Of a DNA stretch of 64,000 nt, positions 1-7,046 are shown in pieces. Location: assembly GCA_022705325.1 (NCBI GenBank), contig JAKJER010000025.1, positions 1 through 64,000 on the forward strand. Direction: 5' to 3'. A model generated the notes under the pieces. The model was not told the DNA's origin and made no database searches. It saw only the letters and a list, made by a program, of their open reading frames with translations. This DNA is from Planctomycetota bacterium (GTDB taxonomy: Bacteria; Planctomycetota; Phycisphaerae; SM23-33). A program made the position numbers and the translations under genes. The number at the start of each line of letters is the position of its first letter. Within the stretch, counting starts at the first letter, position 1.

Positions 1-78
1 CAGGTACGGCCAACTCGAAATCCAGAAAATCGCACGACGCAAGGATCGACTCTTGGTATAAGACCCCAGGCACAGGGA

Positions 79-121
79 TGACATAATCGCTGTGGCGAAG
101 GGGTGACATAATCGCTGTGGC
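79..121. repeat. Two 18-bp direct repeats, possible mobile-element end
   Basis: The same 18 bases (tgacataatcgctgtggc) occur at 79-96 and 104-121, spaced 25 bases start to start. The bases before each copy are also partly shared. Repeated short motifs near an end are known from some DDE-type insertion sequences such as IS21 relatives, so this may be the right end of an element lying left of the window. No transposase is visible, so that reading is inference. Nothing else recognisable was found in bases 1-78. Confidence 0.5.
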
Positions 122-143
122 ACGACAGTCCGTCACAAACAGG

Positions 144-171
144 TTGACGGACAAGCGAAGTCGTCTAAAAT
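144..171 (+). promoter_or_regulatory. Sigma70-like promoter for the PEP-CTERM gene
   Basis: TTGACG at 144-149 and TAAAAT at 166-171 are separated by 16 bases. Transcription would start near 178 and give a leader of about 104 bases before the ATG at 282. The -35 hexamer overlaps the right arm of an 8-bp hairpin (128-135 with 145-152). Confidence 0.5.
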
Positions 172-281
172 TGATAGGACGACAAAAGCAGAGGAACGGC
201 CAGCGCCGTCACTGGATCGCCATGCCTTCGACATCCTTCTGCACAGCGCGGGCGAGGGTCCGCAGAAGAAAGGGAGCGACC

Positions 282-1598
282 ATGAACCGAGAACTGAGTT
301 CTGCACCCATGTCGGCCGTTCGCGCATTCGTGTTTGTACTGGCCCTGACGGGGGCGGCAGGCTGGCTGATGCCCGCCCACGTCCAGGCGGCGACGATGCC
401 GCGCGTGGCAGCTTTCGACATCAACGACAGCGACAATCCCGGCGCGACACAGGGCGGCTTTGCCGGCCTGAACGACGGCAGTTCCGTCAATCCTCCCGCG
501 ACGACGTTCTCGGCTTCTCAGAACGGCGTGACGCTGTCGGTGTGGAACACGCGGGACGACCGCGACCGCCTCGTGGACGGGAACCTCACCGGATATCCTC
601 AGGGCGATCTTCTGAGGGACTTCAGTTTCACGCAGACCACCGGCGGCAGCGTCTCCAACTTCATGACGGCCCAACTGACCGGGCTCAAGCCCAATGTCGA
701 TTACGTCGTCCGCATTTCCGGCTACGACCCCGACAACAACAACCGCAGCCTGGGGTTGTGGTTCGATGGCAGGAACACCACCGGGAACTGGACGAATACG
801 GGCTTCCTGGGCACGCTCCAGAGCCTCCAGTCGCACCCGGTCACGGGTCATCTGGATGTGAACGTGACCAGCACCTCCTCGGGCGAGATCGTCCTCCGCA
901 CGCGGGGCAGCACGTCCTGGGGCTCGATCGCTTACCTCAATGGCGTCGAAGTGTACGACCCCTCGGGGGCGGAGTACCTCCTTCGCGTGGACATGGACAA
1001 CACCAACACGGGCCAGGGCCCCGTCAACGCCACGGAGCCCGGCTACGTGGGGCTGACGCTGAACACCGGCCCCAGCACCGGGTCGGTAACGGCAAAGGGC
1101 TTCACCGTTTCGGTTACCACCGACCGGAGCGACCAGCCCACCCGAAACCGCAACAACACGGGCGAGAGCCTGCTCAGCGACTTCGTGTTCGCCAACGACC
1201 TGCTCAATGTGCAGATCGACGGTCTGGAGATCGGCAAGGAGTATCTCTTCACGGTCTACACGTGCGACACCGGCGGAAACGGCGGCGCCGCGTCCAAGTG
1301 GTATCTGAACGATCCGGCCCTGGCCGATCCGAACAACATCATTCGCACGATGCAGTGGAACATGGGCAACGCCAACACGGGCGACCAGGCGGCCTTCTCG
1401 TTCCTTCTGACCCCCGACACCTCGTCCATCACCCTGACCGCCACCGACGCGTACGCCTACTCGGGCGGGAACGTGAGCGGGATCATCATGTTCAACGGCC
1501 TGGACATTCGGGCCGTCCCCGAGCCGGCCACGATGGTCCTGCTGGGCTTGGCGGTGACGGGCGCTGGCGGATACCTCCGCCGGCGACGAACGGCCTGA
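282..1598 (+). CDS. PEP-CTERM exported protein with two beta-sandwich repeats
   Basis: This 438-residue protein is probably exported and surface-anchored. An N-terminal signal segment (about residues 10-36, ending near HVQAA) is followed by a Ser/Thr/Asn/Gly-rich body. The C-terminus has the PEP-CTERM signal: VPEPATMVLLG, a hydrophobic helix and the basic tail RRRRTA. PEP-CTERM proteins are known to be processed by an exosortase, and none is encoded in this window. The body reads as two related halves. LLRDFSF, LTGLKPNVDY and AYLNGVEVYD in the first half correspond to LLSDFVF, IDGLEIGKEY and IMFNGLDIR in the second, suggesting duplicated malectin- or CBM-like beta-sandwiches. ATG 282 was chosen over the GTG at 117 because a GAAGAAAGGGA ribosome site and a true signal peptide follow it. 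The ligand is unknown. Confidence 0.85.
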   Translation: MNRELSSAPMSAVRAFVFVLALTGAAGWLMPAHVQAATMPRVAAFDINDSDNPGATQGGFAGLNDGSSVNPPATTFSASQNGVTLSVWNTRDDRDRLVDGNLTGYPQGDLLRDFSFTQTTGGSVSNFMTAQLTGLKPNVDYVVRISGYDPDNNNRSLGLWFDGRNTTGNWTNTGFLGTLQSLQSHPVTGHLDVNVTSTSSGEIVLRTRGSTSWGSIAYLNGVEVYDPSGAEYLLRVDMDNTNTGQGPVNATEPGYVGLTLNTGPSTGSVTAKGFTVSVTTDRSDQPTRNRNNTGESLLSDFVFANDLLNVQIDGLEIGKEYLFTVYTCDTGGNGGAASKWYLNDPALADPNNIIRTMQWNMGNANTGDQAAFSFLLTPDTSSITLTATDAYAYSGGNVSGIIMFNGLDIRAVPEPATMVLLGLAVTGAGGYLRRRRTA

Positions 1599-1657
1599 GG
1601 GCTGTATCGCCCTGACTGGCGGCGGACGACGCCCTTCCAGGTGCTGCGTGACGTCCT

Positions 1658-2236
1658 TCAGACTCGGGCGTCGGTGGGGGCGGGCTCGGCGTCGCTGGCG
1701 GGTGCGTCCTTGCGCTCCAGCGAGTAGCCCGTCATGACGTCCTCGTGGCGGAAGCGACGGTACTGGATGACCGCCCGGCGGACGAGGAAGTACGTGATCG
1801 CGCCGAGGACGGCTCCGACAATGGCGCTGCCGAGGAACAGCGGGACGGCGACGGCCCGCAGGGTTTCCAGGATGCCATCCAGACGCCCCCACAGATCGCG
1901 CTCGGAGGGGCCGAACGCGCACATCAACCCGTGCATGAGCTTGCCCGGTTCGTAGGCGCTCCCGAGGAGCCAGCAGCCCAGGAAGTAGTTGGGAATGTAG
2001 ATCCACAGGGTGGCAGGGTTGGTGATCCAGGCGAACGGGACGCCGACCACCTTGTTGGCCCGCAGAAGGATCGAGAAGGCCACGATGAGGATCATCTGGA
2101 AGCCGATAACCGGCATCCAGGTGACGAAGATGCCGACAGCCACCCCCAACGCGATGCGGTGGGGAGTGTCGTGGACGCCCAGGACGCGATTGACAAAGAA
2201 GTCCCTGAGTCGGCGGTTGATCCTGGCCAGGGGCAT
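1658..2236 (-). CDS. DUF2062 integral membrane protein
   Basis: The 192-residue product matches the DUF2062 pattern: a short basic N-terminus, then membrane segments at about 28-58, 70-92 and 132-153. It contains the family-like stretch GVAVGIFVTWMPVIGFQM and a WITNPATLWIY motif. The family has no established biochemical role, but it is often found beside glycosyltransferases and surface-polysaccharide genes. Here it is the last gene of a minus-strand unit. Its ATG lies three bases beyond the end of the stop codon of the GT9 gene, so translation is probably coupled. The last 25 residues are Ala/Asp/Pro-rich and look disordered. Confidence 0.8.
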   Translation of the reverse strand: MPLARINRRLRDFFVNRVLGVHDTPHRIALGVAVGIFVTWMPVIGFQMILIVAFSILLRANKVVGVPFAWITNPATLWIYIPNYFLGCWLLGSAYEPGKLMHGLMCAFGPSERDLWGRLDGILETLRAVAVPLFLGSAIVGAVLGAITYFLVRRAVIQYRRFRHEDVMTGYSLERKDAPASDAEPAPTDARV

Positions 2237-2238
2237 GT

Positions 2239-3282
2239 TCACTTTCCGCAAAAAGTCTCGAGGGCGGCGTGGACGACGGCCGACGGCTCGATCGATTCCA
2301 TGCAGGTAGCGTGGCGGCACCGGCGCCGCAGGCATCCCTGGCAGGGTATTGTGGCAACAACGGCCCGTCCGTTCAAGTAGGGCCCGGTGCGCTCCAGTCG
2401 GGTGGGCCCGATGAGCGTGACGCAGGGCACGTCGACGGCGGGGGCGATGAACTTGGCCGCGGAGTCGCAGCAGACGACGCCCGCGGAGGCGGCGATCAGG
2501 GCGACCATCTCGGGGATCCTGGTCTGCCCGCAGAGGTCCAGCACGCCGGCGGATTGATCGGCTGCAATGGCGGCGCACAGCTCGCGGTCGTCGGGCGTGC
2601 CCAGCAGAACGACCGGGAAACGATTGACCAGTTGGCCCACCACGCGACGCCAGTGGCGCACGGGATACAGCTTGGTGGTCCAGCGGGTGGGCGGCACGCA
2701 GACGATGAACCGGCCCGGCTGGAGGGTCGAGCGGGCGAGCGCCCGCTCGGCGAAGGCTTGGGCGTGCGGGGCTACCTGAAGGCGCATGTCCTGCGGGCGG
2801 GCGTCGAGGCCCAGTGCGTTGGCTAGCTCGATGTTGCGATCGACCGTGTGCTCCTGCGTCGGCTGGACGCGAAGACTGTAGAACCAGGTGGCGCCCTCGC
2901 GGGCGTCGGCGAAGCCGGCCCGCACGGGCGAGCGGGTCGCGCGGGTGAACCACCCGCTGCGGGCCAAGCCCTGGAGGTCGATGCTCCAGTCGTAGCGACC
3001 GCGTCGCAGACGCCGCAGGAACCGCCAGAGTTCAACCAGGGCTCGCGGGGATCGCCAGGCCCGCCCCAGGCGGCGGCGTTCGAAGAGCACGACCTCGTCA
3101 AGCTCGCTGTCGTGGGCCAGCAGCGGCGCGCAGGAGTCGGCCAGCAGCCAGGCCAGGTGGGCCCGGGGGAACGCCCGCCGCAGGGCCCGCAGCACGGGCA
3201 GGGCGGTGACGACGTCGCCCAGGGCACTGGGCTTGATGATGAGCACCCGTTGCGGCGGCGGGGGCGAAGGGGGCTGGCTCAT
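2239..3282 (-). CDS. Glycosyltransferase family 9 (heptosyltransferase-like)
   Basis: A 347-residue enzyme of the WaaC/WaaF (ADP-heptose:LPS heptosyltransferase) type. Family signatures are the N-terminal RVLIIKPSALGDVVTALP, the donor-site motif VCCDSAAKFIAPAVDVP followed by TLIGPT, and a C-terminal cysteine cluster (CQGCLRRRCRHATC) typical of heptosyltransferases. It would transfer a heptose or similar sugar to lipid A core or another glycan at the inner membrane. The ATG at 3282 overlaps the stop of the upstream kinase gene by four bases (ATGA), so the longer open frame upstream was rejected. The preceding gene encodes Kdo/WaaP-type kinases, which supports a lipopolysaccharide core role. 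The exact sugar cannot be told from sequence. Confidence 0.85.
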   Translation of the reverse strand: MSQPPSPPPPQRVLIIKPSALGDVVTALPVLRALRRAFPRAHLAWLLADSCAPLLAHDSELDEVVLFERRRLGRAWRSPRALVELWRFLRRLRRGRYDWSIDLQGLARSGWFTRATRSPVRAGFADAREGATWFYSLRVQPTQEHTVDRNIELANALGLDARPQDMRLQVAPHAQAFAERALARSTLQPGRFIVCVPPTRWTTKLYPVRHWRRVVGQLVNRFPVVLLGTPDDRELCAAIAADQSAGVLDLCGQTRIPEMVALIAASAGVVCCDSAAKFIAPAVDVPCVTLIGPTRLERTGPYLNGRAVVATIPCQGCLRRRCRHATCMESIEPSAVVHAALETFCGK

Positions 3283-5027
3283 GGTCCGGGCCTCCGCACG
3301 GCCCGTTGCTTGCGCCGGCGCGAGCGGATCTGCTGGCGCAGCTTGCGGGCCGACCACCGCTCCAACTCCCGCCAGTACGGCTTGAAGTTGATCCGCCCCG
3401 CGCCGGGTCGCCGCAGGTAGCCCAGGAGCATTCTCAACCGTCCGGCATGGGTGACGGCGGGGCACTCCAGCAGCGAGACGTTCAGCCGCATCAGGCCCTG
3501 AAAGCGCCTTCGCAACGACAGGCGCCGGCGGGCAGTCATCCCGTCCAGGTCGATCAGGACCAGTTGCGGAGACGACTGACCGTCCCAGCGGACGATCATG
3601 TTGTTGGTCTTGAGGTCGCGGTGGGCGAAATCGTTGTCGTGGAGGCGTTGGAGCAGGATGCCCAACTCGCGGAGAACGATCTGTCCGAGGCGGCGGCGCT
3701 CGTTGGCGTCGAGCCCCTGTCCGCCGCGGACGCCGCCCAGCCGCAGATTAAGGAAGTGGTTGAGCTGAGTGCCGTCGACGGCCTCGGTGATCAGGATGCT
3801 CTGGTGCAGCAGGGGGCCGGACCGCCGCTCGATGGCAACCAGCGGCATCGCGGTGGCGATACGCCGCGTGAGCAGAGCATGACCCATGCGGAAGGCCCGC
3901 AGGGGGCGCGCGCTGCGGACGCAGTCGAGGAGGATCTTCCAGCCCTTCTTGCGACGCGGCTGCTTGACGAACACATCCAGTTCGCGCCCGGCGACGGTGA
4001 GGCGGCGCCGGACGACGTAGCTGGTGGGGGAGTCCTTGACGACCTCCCCGCCGGGGCCGGTGAGCAGGGCGTCCACGTCCGCCAGGGCCTCCTCCCAGTC
4101 GGCGCGGGTGAAGTCGAGGTGGGCGGCATAGCTCCCGGGCGGGGCCCATTTGGAGGCCAGGATCGCCCGCCCCCGCCAGCCTCCAGGCAGTCGCAGGTGG
4201 GCGAAGTACCGGTTCTGGTCAAGGACGCGTCGGTCGCGTTTGGCGAACTGCTTGCGGCGGTGGCGACGGGCGAAGTCCTCGATCATGAGTTGCCAGCCGC
4301 GGAGGGTGCCCGGCCCGCCGCTGAGGCGAAGGTAGTGTTTCAGAAACCGCAGACGCTGGGTGCGGGTGGTGGACTCATAACGATCGTGGAGCAGTTGGGC
4401 GAGGTTGCGGGCACGGCGGCGCCGGCTGAGCCGGCGTTTCCGCTGCATCCGGTGCAGATCGGTGATGGCCAACTCAAGCTCGGGCCCTTGGCCGCGGACC
4501 AGAACGTTCCCGCAGTGCAGGTCGTGATGGAGGACGCCGCAGCCGTGCATGCGGGCGACGGTCTGCGCCAGGGCGAGCGTGGCTCGCTCGATGGCGGCCC
4601 GGGCCGAGGGGCCCTGGGCGAGCAGACGCTCGTGCCAGGCGTCGCCCGGCTCGGCCTGTTCGACGGCGCGAGTGGCATACCACTCGAGTTGCCCGTCCGC
4701 CTGGGCGGCCAGCGCGGGCGGGGTGGACACTCCGTGAGAGGTCAGGTACTGCGAGAACCCCAGTTCGCACAACGCCCGCGAAATGCCCAGGCGCCGGCCG
4801 AGGCGGTGGGCGAGCGAGCGGCCATGGAAATGCTTGACGTACACTTCCTGCAGGCCGATCCGGCCGCGATAGACGCTCCGCGAGGGGTTCTGTTTGACTA
4901 ACTCCCAGCCGGCCGACGCGGGGTCGCACAAGGCGCCGAGGTGGCCCTCGACCAGCGCGCGGGCGGACGGGTCGGCAAAGCGGACCTTGCCGCCGGGGGA
5001 CACCTGTCTGTGCGAGTCCGTGGTCAT
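3279..5027 (-). CDS. Tandem Kdo/WaaP-type lipopolysaccharide kinase (two kinase domains)
   Basis: The 582-residue protein contains two protein-kinase-like domains of the KdkA/WaaP/RIO type in one chain. Domain 1 (about 20-290) has a VYVKHF lysine strand, catalytic loop HHDLHCGNVLV near residue 166 and metal motif ITDLH. Domain 2 (about 330-565) has VFVKQP, HRDLKTNNMIV near residue 467 and LIDLDG. Both keep the catalytic Asp, the Asn and the metal Asp, so both may be active. Single-domain relatives phosphorylate Kdo or heptose of the lipopolysaccharide core. Most family members are about 230-290 residues, so this looks like a fusion or tandem duplication. Its stop overlaps the GT9 start. A TATAAT hexamer lies 14 bases before the ATG (5042-5047). 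Confidence 0.8.
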   Translation of the reverse strand: MTTDSHRQVSPGGKVRFADPSARALVEGHLGALCDPASAGWELVKQNPSRSVYRGRIGLQEVYVKHFHGRSLAHRLGRRLGISRALCELGFSQYLTSHGVSTPPALAAQADGQLEWYATRAVEQAEPGDAWHERLLAQGPSARAAIERATLALAQTVARMHGCGVLHHDLHCGNVLVRGQGPELELAITDLHRMQRKRRLSRRRRARNLAQLLHDRYESTTRTQRLRFLKHYLRLSGGPGTLRGWQLMIEDFARRHRRKQFAKRDRRVLDQNRYFAHLRLPGGWRGRAILASKWAPPGSYAAHLDFTRADWEEALADVDALLTGPGGEVVKDSPTSYVVRRRLTVAGRELDVFVKQPRRKKGWKILLDCVRSARPLRAFRMGHALLTRRIATAMPLVAIERRSGPLLHQSILITEAVDGTQLNHFLNLRLGGVRGGQGLDANERRRLGQIVLRELGILLQRLHDNDFAHRDLKTNNMIVRWDGQSSPQLVLIDLDGMTARRRLSLRRRFQGLMRLNVSLLECPAVTHAGRLRMLLGYLRRPGAGRINFKPYWRELERWSARKLRQQIRSRRRKQRAVRRPGP

Positions 5028-5041
5028 GTTGCGAAACAGGG

Positions 5042-5047
5042 ATTATA
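5042..5047 (-). promoter_or_regulatory. -10-like hexamer (TATAAT) before the tandem kinase gene
   Basis: Read on the minus strand, TATAAT ends 14 bases before the ATG at 5027, so the mRNA leader would be only about 8 bases. No convincing -35 hexamer is seen at 16-18 bases. Confidence 0.35.
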
Positions 5048-5088
5048 CCGCGAACGCGGCAAAGTGCCATGGGTTGCAGGCGGGCGGA

Positions 5089-6162
5089 CTAGATGCGGAC
5101 GGACTGCGGAGCAGGCGCGACGGCCTGGTAGACATCCTCGAGCGCCTGGCGTGCCAGGGAAACGTCGAACAGGCGGCGCGCCTTCCGGGCGGCGGCCGCC
5201 GCGAGGCCGCGGGCGAAGTCACCGTCGTCCAGGACTCGCAGGACGCCGTCCGCCATGGTGCGGATAACGCGAGGGGGCACGAGGACGGCATCGAGCCCGT
5301 CGGCTAGAAGGCTGTCGTACTCGGGGTTTCTCGTGGCGACGATGGGCACGCCGGCGGCCATCGCGTCGGCCAGGCCGCCCAGTCCGCACTCCGTGGGCGC
5401 CAGAAACAGGGCGATGTCGGCGGCGGCGAGGACTTCGCGCCGGGTGTAGCTGCGACCCGTAAGGTAGACGTAGTCGGCGGTGGGCACGGTCTTGGCGAAG
5501 TGTCGGGCGTGCGGCTCGCCAGGCCCCAGGCCGGGCAAGACCAGGCGGGTGTGGCTGTGGATGTGCCAGACGATCGCATGTACCCAGGCCGCTTCGATCT
5601 GTCCAGCTTCTCGCTCCATCGGGAGCGGAGCGGCCAGAAGGACGTGGTCGTCGTTCAGGCCCAGCTCCGCCCGTACGCGGGCCCGCACAGCCTGCTGGTG
5701 GTCGACGGCCCGCCCGGGCGGCGGCAGGACCTTAACGGCCCGTTCGCTCAATCCGCAGGAGAGCACGAGTTGCCGGGCACAGTCGGACGGGACGGTCAGC
5801 AGGAGGTTGTTGGGCCAGGCGTCGGCTTCCTGGCCCCACAGGCCAAGCTCATCGGCCTGCCGGGCGGAGGGGACCGACACAACCACCCCGCAGTGGCAGC
5901 GGGTGAGTCCGGCCACCGCGCGGGCGGCCACCGGCGACCAGGCGTGGATGATTCGGGCGCGGTCGGCCAAGTCCTGCATCCGCCGGCCACACAGAAAGGC
6001 GGAGTTGAACGGGCGGTGCATCGGGCGGATCGGAAGCGACAGGCAAGCCGGCGGCGGGGGGCCGACCGAGACGACCTCATCGTCCGTTCCGGCCAGGTCG
6101 GCCAGGGCGCAGAGCATATCCTCGTCGGTCCGGGCGTCGATCACGTGCAGGGCTAGCGCCAT
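5089..6162 (-). CDS. Glycosyltransferase family 4-like protein
   Basis: A 357-residue GT-B fold enzyme. The C-terminal half carries the group 1 pattern: YVYLTGRSYTRREVLAAADI, then FLAPTECGLGGLADAMAAG with the nucleotide-sugar-binding Glu region, then VPIVATRNPEYDSLL. The N-terminal half is poorly conserved, as is usual for acceptor domains. It probably adds a sugar to a surface glycan at the inner membrane, in line with the kinase and GT9 genes 61 bases downstream. The ATG at 6162 (MALALHVIDART) was chosen over 6219 because upstream codons run into a repeat and because a promoter (TTGCGT, 17 bases, TACCAT) ends 7 bases before this ATG. No Shine-Dalgarno site is present. Donor and acceptor are unknown. 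Confidence 0.75.
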   Translation of the reverse strand: MALALHVIDARTDEDMLCALADLAGTDDEVVSVGPPPPACLSLPIRPMHRPFNSAFLCGRRMQDLADRARIIHAWSPVAARAVAGLTRCHCGVVVSVPSARQADELGLWGQEADAWPNNLLLTVPSDCARQLVLSCGLSERAVKVLPPPGRAVDHQQAVRARVRAELGLNDDHVLLAAPLPMEREAGQIEAAWVHAIVWHIHSHTRLVLPGLGPGEPHARHFAKTVPTADYVYLTGRSYTRREVLAAADIALFLAPTECGLGGLADAMAAGVPIVATRNPEYDSLLADGLDAVLVPPRVIRTMADGVLRVLDDGDFARGLAAAAARKARRLFDVSLARQALEDVYQAVAPAPQSVRI

Positions 6163-6169
6163 GGCGAGG

Positions 6170-6198
6170 ATGGTAATGACCAATGACCAATGACGCAA
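6170..6198 (-). promoter_or_regulatory. Candidate leaderless promoter for the GT4 gene
   Basis: On the minus strand TTGCGT (6193-6198) and TACCAT (6170-6175) are 17 bases apart. Seven bases separate the -10 hexamer from the ATG at 6162, so transcription could begin at the start codon. The promoter lies within the inverted repeat at 6175-6227. Confidence 0.45.
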
Positions 6199-6227
6199 TG
6201 ACCAATCAACATTGGTCACTGGTCATT
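6175..6227. repeat. Imperfect 18-bp inverted repeat of an AATGACC-type element
   Basis: Arms at 6175-6192 and 6210-6227 pair at 17 of 18 positions. The sequence is built from AATGACC units, with a second nested pairing (6197-6206 with 6211-6220). It overlaps the last codons and stop of korB. It could act as a terminator-like stem after korB and at the same time holds the promoter of the GT4 gene. A related short sequence lies at 16350-16377. Confidence 0.6.
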
Positions 6228-7046
6228 CTCCCGCTCCACCTGCTTCACCAGCGGCCCCTTCTTCAGGGCGCCGATCTGCGACTCCAGGCCTTTGCGTTTG
6301 CCGCGATAGAGCACGCCGATGGGGATAGTGTCGCCCCACTGGAAGGCCAGGTCCAGGGCGGCGCGGCCGTCGTGGGCGTCGTGCGAGTCGTCGATCTTCC
6401 GCACGCGGTCCTTGTACCAACGGAAGGTGTTGAGCTTGTTGAACGTTACGCACGGTTGGAGGATGTCCAGCAGGCAGAAGCCGGTTTGGACGGCGATGGC
6501 GTCGAGCATCATCTTCTTGAGGTGCTCCTGGTCGCCGCTGAAGGAGCGGGCGACGAAGGCGGCGTCTTCCATGATGGCTGTCGCCAGCGGGTTGAACGGG
6601 GACGAGGTTACGCCGTGCGACTGGATCTTGGTGACGAAGCCCATCTCGCTGGTGGGGGAGGCCTGGCCCTTGGTCAGGGCGTAGACCTGGTTGTTGTGGA
6701 CGAAGACCTTGAGCGAGACGTTGCGGCGGATGGCGTGGATGAAGTGGTTGCCGCCCTCGCCGTACATGTCGCCGTCGCCGCTGGTGACAATGACGGTCAG
6801 TTCGTGGTTGGCCAGCTTGATCCCCGTGGCCACCGGCAGGGCTCGCCCATGCAGGCCGTTGAAGACGTTGACCGGGTTGTCCACGTAGTGGGGCAGCTTG
6901 GCGGCTTGGCCGATGCCGCTGACCAGGACGATCCGGTGCGGATCGATTCCGCACTCGTCCAGGGCCTGGTTAATGGTCTTCAGGATGGGGTAGTTTCCGC
7001 AGCCCGGGCACCAGGCTGGCGTAGTATCGGCGGGGGTGAGGTTCAT
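6216..7046 (-). CDS. korB: 2-oxoacid:ferredoxin oxidoreductase, beta subunit
   Basis: The 276-residue TPP-binding subunit works with the alpha/gamma subunit to convert a 2-oxoacid (probably 2-oxoglutarate), CoA and oxidised ferredoxin to acyl-CoA, CO2 and reduced ferredoxin. Seen directly: WCPGCG at residues 12-17, GLHGRALPVATGIKLAN, the TPP/Mg motif SGDGDMYGEGGN at 89-100, and C199 in LQPCVTFN. The usual third cluster cysteine in GIGCS is Gln47 here (GIGQAAKLPHY), so [4Fe-4S] ligation should differ from the classic enzyme. The gene overlaps the alpha gene by four bases (ATGA). Substrate choice between 2-oxoglutarate and pyruvate cannot be settled by eye. Confidence 0.9.
   Translation of the reverse strand: MNLTPADTTPAWCPGCGNYPILKTINQALDECGIDPHRIVLVSGIGQAAKLPHYVDNPVNVFNGLHGRALPVATGIKLANHELTVIVTSGDGDMYGEGGNHFIHAIRRNVSLKVFVHNNQVYALTKGQASPTSEMGFVTKIQSHGVTSSPFNPLATAIMEDAAFVARSFSGDQEHLKKMMLDAIAVQTGFCLLDILQPCVTFNKLNTFRWYKDRVRKIDDSHDAHDGRAALDLAFQWGDTIPIGVLYRGKRKGLESQIGALKKGPLVKQVERENDQ

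Noticed and set aside
117..281. GTG start at 117 for the PEP-CTERM protein
   Set aside because: It would put 55 basic residues before the signal peptide, and the region holds a promoter and hairpin instead.
165..2360. Minus-strand open frame of 731 codons antisense to the PEP-CTERM gene
   Set aside because: It overlaps a gene with clear signal peptide and PEP-CTERM motif, and its translation is low-complexity Arg/Pro/Gly text with no recognisable domain. It is a product of high GC at the third codon position.
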